Below, piece after piece: positions 44,623-48,767 of a stretch of 48,767 nt of DNA. Position 1 is the stretch's first letter, and each line of letters starts with the position of its first letter. The DNA lies in NCBI GenBank assembly GCA_007693555.1, contig REDJ01000200.1, positions 1-48,767 of the forward strand. Reading direction: 5' to 3'. The DNA is from Bacteroidota bacterium (lineage in GTDB: Bacteria > Bacteroidota > Bacteroidia > Bacteroidales > UBA7960). Made by a program: the position numbers and the translations under genes. The notes beneath the pieces are model-generated. The model worked only from the letters and a program-made list of their open reading frames with translations. It ran no database searches and was not told the origin of the DNA.

Positions 44623-45972
44623 CTAAAAATCAAGGCTGTACTTTTCTGCTTTTGTTCGAAATGTAGACAAAGGAATATTCAGAAGCCTGGCTGCTTTGGT
44701 CTTATTTCCACCACTTTTGACCATGGCAGCTTTAATGAGTTTAACTTCAGTAGCTGCCAGTATTTCCTCCAGATTCCATTGATCATTTACTTCAAGATTG
44801 TTATCGGAAATTTCAGGTTTAATAAATTCGGAAGGAATATCTGTCACCGTAATCTGGTTTCCTGTTGTGGTAAGTACAAGTCTTTCCATAAGGTTTCTAA
44901 GTTCCCTTACATTTCCCGGCCATTTATAGTTTTCCAGTATACCCAACGCATCCGGGTTAATTTGCAATGGCTTGCCTTGTGAAAACTCCGTTAGAAATCT
45001 GTTTACAAGTACCCTGATGTCATCTTTTCTTTCCCTGAGCGGTGGAATATGTATAGGAATAACATTTAACCGGTAAAAGAGGTCATCACGGAATTTTCCC
45101 TGGGAAATCAGTTTCTTTAAATCATACTTGGTTGATGACACTACCCTTACATCGATCTTTACAGCCTTTGTTGCACCAACAGGTTCTACTTCCTGTTCCT
45201 GCAGTACACGTAAAAGCTTCACCTGCAATTCCAATGGCACATCATCAATATCATCGAGGTAAATAGTTCCTTTATCAGCAATTTCAAATCGTCCTTTTCT
45301 GGATTTTTCGGCACCGGTAAATGCACCTTTTTCATGTCCGAAGAGTTCACTTTCGAAAACCTCACGGGCCAGAATGGCACAACTAACTTTAACAAAAGGT
45401 TTATTACTGCGGTTGCTATTATAATGTATTATGTTAGCAAGCATCTCCTTGCCTGTTCCTGTTTCGCCGGTTATTAAAACTGAAGCATTGGAATGAGCCA
45501 CTGATTGTACCAGTTCAAATATTTTCTTAACGGAGTCACTCTCACCTGCAAAGCTTGAAAAATCAAACTTTTCACTAATCTGGGTTTGCAAACGCAAATT
45601 ATCCTGTTTTATGTCGCGCAATTCGGCAACTCTTTTGGTCAGGTGCAAAATTTCTTCATTGCGAAAGGGTTTTGAGAGATAATCATAAGCGCCCAGTTTT
45701 AGTGCTTTAATGGCAGTATCAACTGATGCATAAGCCGTCATAACTACTACAAACGTATCAGGCGAAAGCTTCTTTACCTTCTCCAGCAGTTCAAGCCCAT
45801 CAATGCCCGGCATACGTATATCTGTAATTAAAAGATCAGGGTTTTCATCGGCTATCTTTTGCAATACCCCTGAAGCTTCAGCAAATTCAAAAACCTGGTA
45901 GCCTGCATCCCTGAGTTCATCAGCCAGGCTTACCCTGAGAATCCGTTCATCTTCTGCTAAAAATATCTTCAT
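44623..45972 (-). CDS. Sigma-54-dependent response regulator (NtrC family)
   Basis: The 449-residue regulator has a receiver domain (about 1-120; phosphoacceptor Asp51 in LLITDIRMPGIDG, KPF lysine at about 101), a sigma-54 activation AAA+ domain (about 138-375; Walker A GETGTGKE at 169-176, GAFTGA loop at 216-221, Walker B-like GTIYLDDIDDVP, arginine-finger region FRDDLFYRLNVIPIHIPPLR split at LNVIPIHIPPLR) and a C-terminal Fis-type helix-turn-helix (GGNKTKAARLLNIPLSTF). The GAFTGA loop is intact, so it should open sigma-54 promoters. Its gene overlaps that of the sensor kinase by 4 bases (ATGA), which shows tight coupling. The palindromic sites at 42869-43029 are its most likely targets in this window. 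Confidence 0.96.
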   Translation of the reverse strand: MKIFLAEDERILRVSLADELRDAGYQVFEFAEASGVLQKIADENPDLLITDIRMPGIDGLELLEKVKKLSPDTFVVVMTAYASVDTAIKALKLGAYDYLSKPFRNEEILHLTKRVAELRDIKQDNLRLQTQISEKFDFSSFAGESDSVKKIFELVQSVAHSNASVLITGETGTGKEMLANIIHYNSNRSNKPFVKVSCAILAREVFESELFGHEKGAFTGAEKSRKGRFEIADKGTIYLDDIDDVPLELQVKLLRVLQEQEVEPVGATKAVKIDVRVVSSTKYDLKKLISQGKFRDDLFYRLNVIPIHIPPLRERKDDIRVLVNRFLTEFSQGKPLQINPDALGILENYKWPGNVRELRNLMERLVLTTTGNQITVTDIPSEFIKPEISDNNLEVNDQWNLEEILAATEVKLIKAAMVKSGGNKTKAARLLNIPLSTFRTKAEKYSLDF

Positions 45973-47516
45973 GTTGATGTAAATGATTTTACCGGTAATA
46001 TTATACTCACTATGGTTCCTGAGTTTCTCACACTTTTAATTTCCATTTCTCCACCATGATCCCCAATGATATTCATGCTCACAGAAAGCCCCAACCCGGT
46101 GCCCTTTCCGGGCGGCTTGGTTGTAAAAAAAGGATCGTAAATTTTGGTCAGGTTTTCAGAAGGGATACCGGAACCGTTATCTTTTAACTCAATAAAGAAT
46201 TTTTCTTTATCATTTTCCATCAGGCCACAGCTTACATTTAATTCGCCGGAGATTTCAGGGTTTTGCCTTTTTCTATCGGCAATTGCATCAATGCTGTTTA
46301 ATACCAGGTTGAGAAAAACCTGTTCGAGCTGATTCTTATTACCAAGTATCAAAACATTGTAAGGGCAAGTGTTGAGAAAAACCTTAATCTTTTCCTTTTC
46401 TAGTCTGTGCTCTGCCAATGTTAAAGAATTCTTCAGTGCTTCTTTGGGATCCAAATCGTTTTTTTGATGATCGGGCTGCCGCGCAAAATCAAGCAGATTT
46501 TTTACTACCATCTCCATTTTTATGGCAGCTTCTTCCATCAAATCAAGGTACTTCGCAGCTTCCACGGTATTGCCCGGATTCTTCTTAATCCTCGATATGC
46601 AATGCATTATACCGGCGAGAGGATTATTTACTTCATGGGCTACTCCTGATGCCAGAGTACCTATTGAAGCGAGTTTTTCAGATTGTATAAGCTTTTTTTG
46701 TGTGGTTTCCAGCTCATCATAGGCTTTCTGGAGTCTTTGCACCATTTCATTAAAGCGCGAAACAAGAATATCAATTTCATCACCGGGCAAAAGTTTCATT
46801 ACCTTTTCCACTCGTCTTGGATAACGCGTAGCAGACATAAGTTTCTTTTCTCTAATGGATTGCATATCAAGATTATCGGCTATATTGCTGATATCTTTCA
46901 CCGGACTGGTTACCAGGTAAGAGAAAATAAAGGTCCCGCCCAGGCTAATTACAACAAGTGTAAGAATCATTCCCAGTAATGTGCGAGTTGCCTGGTTAAG
47001 TGTTCTGCCAATATTATCTTCGGTAAGACCAACCCTTAAAAACCCAATATTGCCTTCCAGCAAAGGAATAGAGATATCCCTGATAAGCTTATCACTTCCC
47101 TGAAATTTTACGTGAGCGGAGATAACTTCATTACTCTGCTCACGTTGGTGAATATCATGCAGGCCATCAGGCACCAAACCATCAAAAGTATGGGCTTTAA
47201 TCCGACAATCAATATCACAAACCAATATATATTCAATACTTTCATCTGCAGCTTTTACTTCGTCGAGCAGAACATTCAAAGCAACAATATCATCAAAAAG
47301 AATATAATTTATAGCCCTTTCTGATATAATTTGAGACATAAAAACGCCTTTCTCCTGTAATTCTTCCTCGAGTGAAGAAAATATAATACGGTGAACCAAT
47401 ACTACATTGATACTTCCGAATAACACCACAACAACCACCATACCAATGGTAAACTTCCAGAAGAGTGGGATTTTTACCCTCTCAGTCTCTTTACTATTTA
47501 ATGATATTTGATTCAT
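45969..47516 (-). CDS. Membrane sensor histidine kinase partner of the sigma-54 regulator
   Basis: The 515-residue protein has a first membrane helix at about 21-42, a periplasmic sensor domain of about 135 residues (about 45-180, with VDIDCRIKAHTFDGLVPDGL-like dCache/PAS-type phrasing split here as CDIDCRIKAHTFDG), a second helix (about 182-206), HAMP (VTSPVKDISNIADNL), HisKA with His294 in GVAHEVNNPLAGI, and HATPase (NLVLNSIDAIADR, DNGSGIP, GTGLGLSVSMNIIGDHGG split at NIIGDHGG). The HEVNNPL H-box is of the NtrB/HydH type. The periplasmic part could contact the binding lipoprotein encoded 10 bases upstream. Confidence 0.93.
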   Translation of the reverse strand: MNQISLNSKETERVKIPLFWKFTIGMVVVVVLFGSINVVLVHRIIFSSLEEELQEKGVFMSQIISERAINYILFDDIVALNVLLDEVKAADESIEYILVCDIDCRIKAHTFDGLVPDGLHDIHQREQSNEVISAHVKFQGSDKLIRDISIPLLEGNIGFLRVGLTEDNIGRTLNQATRTLLGMILTLVVISLGGTFIFSYLVTSPVKDISNIADNLDMQSIREKKLMSATRYPRRVEKVMKLLPGDEIDILVSRFNEMVQRLQKAYDELETTQKKLIQSEKLASIGTLASGVAHEVNNPLAGIMHCISRIKKNPGNTVEAAKYLDLMEEAAIKMEMVVKNLLDFARQPDHQKNDLDPKEALKNSLTLAEHRLEKEKIKVFLNTCPYNVLILGNKNQLEQVFLNLVLNSIDAIADRKRQNPEISGELNVSCGLMENDKEKFFIELKDNGSGIPSENLTKIYDPFFTTKPPGKGTGLGLSVSMNIIGDHGGEMEIKSVRNSGTIVSIILPVKSFTST

Positions 47517-47526
47517 AAATGGGGAA

Positions 47527-48435
47527 TTAGTCTAACAGTCTTTGTTTCATTTCCCGCACAGAGTTATAATTCTCATCTTCTCCTTCAATAAAACGGTCAA
47601 CCAATAAATCATCCAGAATTGAGCTCGCTTCAGTATTTGTATGCATTAAAAGGAATAGCTGCTTCAGTTGCTCTCTTTTTTCACCCTTAAGTCTTTGCGA
47701 AATTACTATCGGCGGATTTCCGTAATCAGGCGAAACTTCAATAATTCTTACTCCTTCAATTCTCTCGGGTTGATAAACTTTAAGATAATCAAAAATCAAC
47801 TGATTGATAGTTGCAGCATCAACAACTCCCTTTGCCACAAGCTGAATGGATATATCATGGCCATAGGTGAACATTGTAGATTCAAAAAAGCTATCATAGG
47901 TTTCATTAAAATCCTTCAGTCGGTGTAATGCATATAAATAGCCTGTATTTGACAGAGGATCGGTAAAAGCAAACCGGCTTCCTCTTAAATCTTCAAAACT
48001 TTCAGCAGCAAAAGCTTCAGAAGCAATTATATAGGCATTGTAATAGGGTTTACCTGCACTAACCGGCACTGCAAGAAGCTCAACATCTTTTGAATAATCC
48101 AATTCAACGTAAGCACCGGTGCAAATAAACGCAAAATCCAACTGGCCTGCTTCAAGCATCTGGTTAATCTCTGCATAGGTTTTTCTTTGGTGAAACTCAA
48201 TGGGATATCCCATCTCATCTGAAATATATTTGAAAATTTTCTCATAAGATTCATAAGTTTCACGGGGAGAAAGTATTGCTGATACTGCAACTTTAAGGGG
48301 ATTATAGATAGTATCGTCTTCAACTGCCTCTTGTCTCGTTCTATTGTTTTGGTCAATTTCAATTACTTCCCGGGGCTTGCGGTTACAGGCAGAAATTACA
48401 ATTAAAATAACAATGATCAGGTTTAATAATTTCAT
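47527..48435 (-). CDS. PhnD-like periplasmic oxyanion-binding lipoprotein
   Basis: I start at Met 48435 (302 residues), because MKLLNLIIVILIVISAC is a complete lipoprotein signal (Cys17); the frame is open to 48486 and the extra residues include a promoter-like element. The body matches the PhnD/phosphonate-phosphite binding family: PLKVAVSAILSPRETYESYEKIF split at SPRETYESYEKIF, YAEINQMLEAGQLDFAFICTGAYV split at GQLDFAFICTGAYV, and FTDPLSNTGYLYALHRL. Such proteins bind phosphonate, phosphite or other oxyanions. No ABC transporter genes are beside it; the next genes are a kinase and its regulator. It is therefore probably a sensor subunit, as AioX is for arsenite. The actual ligand is unknown. 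Confidence 0.88.
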   Translation of the reverse strand: MKLLNLIIVILIVISACNRKPREVIEIDQNNRTRQEAVEDDTIYNPLKVAVSAILSPRETYESYEKIFKYISDEMGYPIEFHQRKTYAEINQMLEAGQLDFAFICTGAYVELDYSKDVELLAVPVSAGKPYYNAYIIASEAFAAESFEDLRGSRFAFTDPLSNTGYLYALHRLKDFNETYDSFFESTMFTYGHDISIQLVAKGVVDAATINQLIFDYLKVYQPERIEGVRIIEVSPDYGNPPIVISQRLKGEKREQLKQLFLLMHTNTEASSILDDLLVDRFIEGEDENYNSVREMKQRLLD

Positions 48436-48459
48436 TTGCTTAATTCTTAACGTAAGTAT

Positions 48460-48486
48460 CAAACGTAAAGTTAGCAAGATTATCAA
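48460..48486 (-). promoter_or_regulatory. Promoter of the binding-protein/kinase/regulator operon
   Basis: The minus strand has TACGTTTG (48467-48460), a full -7 match, with TTG 16 bases upstream (48486-48484), a short spacer. It places the start site near 48454, about 18 bases before the Met at 48435, and so supports that start over the one at 48486. Confidence 0.42.
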
Positions 48487-48570
48487 AACCTGATCATTTC
48501 AATAATACTAAGAAAAGCTAAAGACAATATTTCATCTCACTGTCTCAAACAAAATCCCCCTAATCAAGAA

Positions 48571-48767
48571 TCAGCTCAAATCTTTTTTAATCGCCTGAAT
48601 TAATGATTTTAGCTCTTTTTCTTTTTCATAATAGTTATCCGGAGAATCAAGATGAGTATTCACACTGATGTAGAATTTAATTTTCGGCTCAGTACCCGAA
48701 GGTCTTGCAGAGATAAGGTTCCCTCCCTCTGTTAAAAACTGAAGTACATTGGATTTGGGTAAATCAA
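48571..48767 (-). CDS. Phosphoglucomutase/phosphomannomutase, C-terminal end (cut by the window edge)
   Basis: The last 64 codons of a minus-strand gene whose start lies beyond the right edge. The fragment reads [19 protein letters not shown] then [16 protein letters not shown], which is the phosphate-binding loop of domain 4 in phosphohexomutases ([10 protein letters not shown]). A lysine/glutamate-rich helix ends the protein. It converts a hexose 1-phosphate to the 6-phosphate or back; which sugar cannot be told from this end alone. The stop lies 136 bases upstream of the start of the binding-protein gene. Confidence 0.85.
   Translation of the reverse strand, partial: DLPKSNVLQFLTEGGNLISARPSGTEPKIKFYISVNTHLDSPDNYYEKEKELKSLIQAIKKDLS

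Noticed and set aside
1-48767. CRISPR arrays, insertion sequences, prophage or integrated plasmid
   Set aside because: No regularly spaced direct repeats, transposase or integrase motifs, or phage structural genes were seen. The window reads as ordinary chromosome with one glycan locus.

Overview
The window reads as a chromosomal segment of an AT-rich member of the Bacteroidota, probably of the Bacteroidales/Marinilabiliales type. The signs are a SusC/SusD pair, a one-protein hybrid two-component regulator, a type IX secretion C-terminal domain, SDDDD-type lipoprotein sorting signals, a DUF4294 protein, promoters of the TTG-N19-TAnnTTTG kind and almost no Shine-Dalgarno sequences. No insertion sequence, phage gene or CRISPR array was seen.

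Layout. (1) About 250-18100 is a polysaccharide utilisation locus. Seven minus-strand genes, read from 13.6 kb down to 0.25 kb, encode a large secreted alpha/alpha-barrel enzyme-like protein with LamG and T9SS domains, a GH130 enzyme, an MFS transporter, a lipoprotein paralogue of the barrel protein, SusC, SusD and a FIVAR-LamG surface lipoprotein. A divergent hybrid sensor/regulator of 1389 residues is the likely controller. GH130 points to a beta-mannoside-containing glycan, but the two paralogous barrel proteins belong to no family I can name. (2) 18.1-24.2 kb holds DNA polymerase IV, MutS2, a thioredoxin-like protein, a decayed bipartite repeat and a lone OppC-type permease. (3) 24.2-29.1 kb holds a TPR/PAS histidine kinase, a SiaB-SiaC phospho-switch with a third small coiled-coil protein, and protein-L-isoaspartate methyltransferase. 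(4) 29.4-32.9 kb holds an oxidoreductase behind a strong promoter/operator, a polyprenyl-phosphate sugar transferase and a DUF4294 protein. (5) 33.0-36.6 kb is clpX-clpP-tig plus tRNA-Leu(UAG). (6) 36.7-48.4 kb is a respiratory/sensory block: a TPR histidine kinase divergent from nrfHA (ammonia-forming cytochrome c nitrite reductase), two YceI-like proteins, an outer-membrane barrel protein, and a three-gene operon of PhnD-like binding lipoprotein, membrane histidine kinase and sigma-54-dependent response regulator. (7) The right edge is the C-terminal end of a phosphohexomutase.

The most notable structure is the roughly 580-base divergent region between a yceI-like gene and the barrel gene. 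It holds two pairs of 14-bp imperfect palindromes, each pair spaced exactly 20 bp centre to centre, with sigma-54-like -24/-12 elements on both sides at enhancer-like distances. Next door is the sigma-54 activator operon, whose layout recalls the AioX-AioS-AioR arsenite-sensing system. I infer that this is a binding-protein-triggered sigma-54 regulon that has not been described for this gene set. The second notable item is the SiaB-SiaC pair with a free-standing coiled coil that resembles the stalk of a diguanylate cyclase with no GGDEF domain attached.

All functional calls rest on reading motifs by eye. No database search was run.
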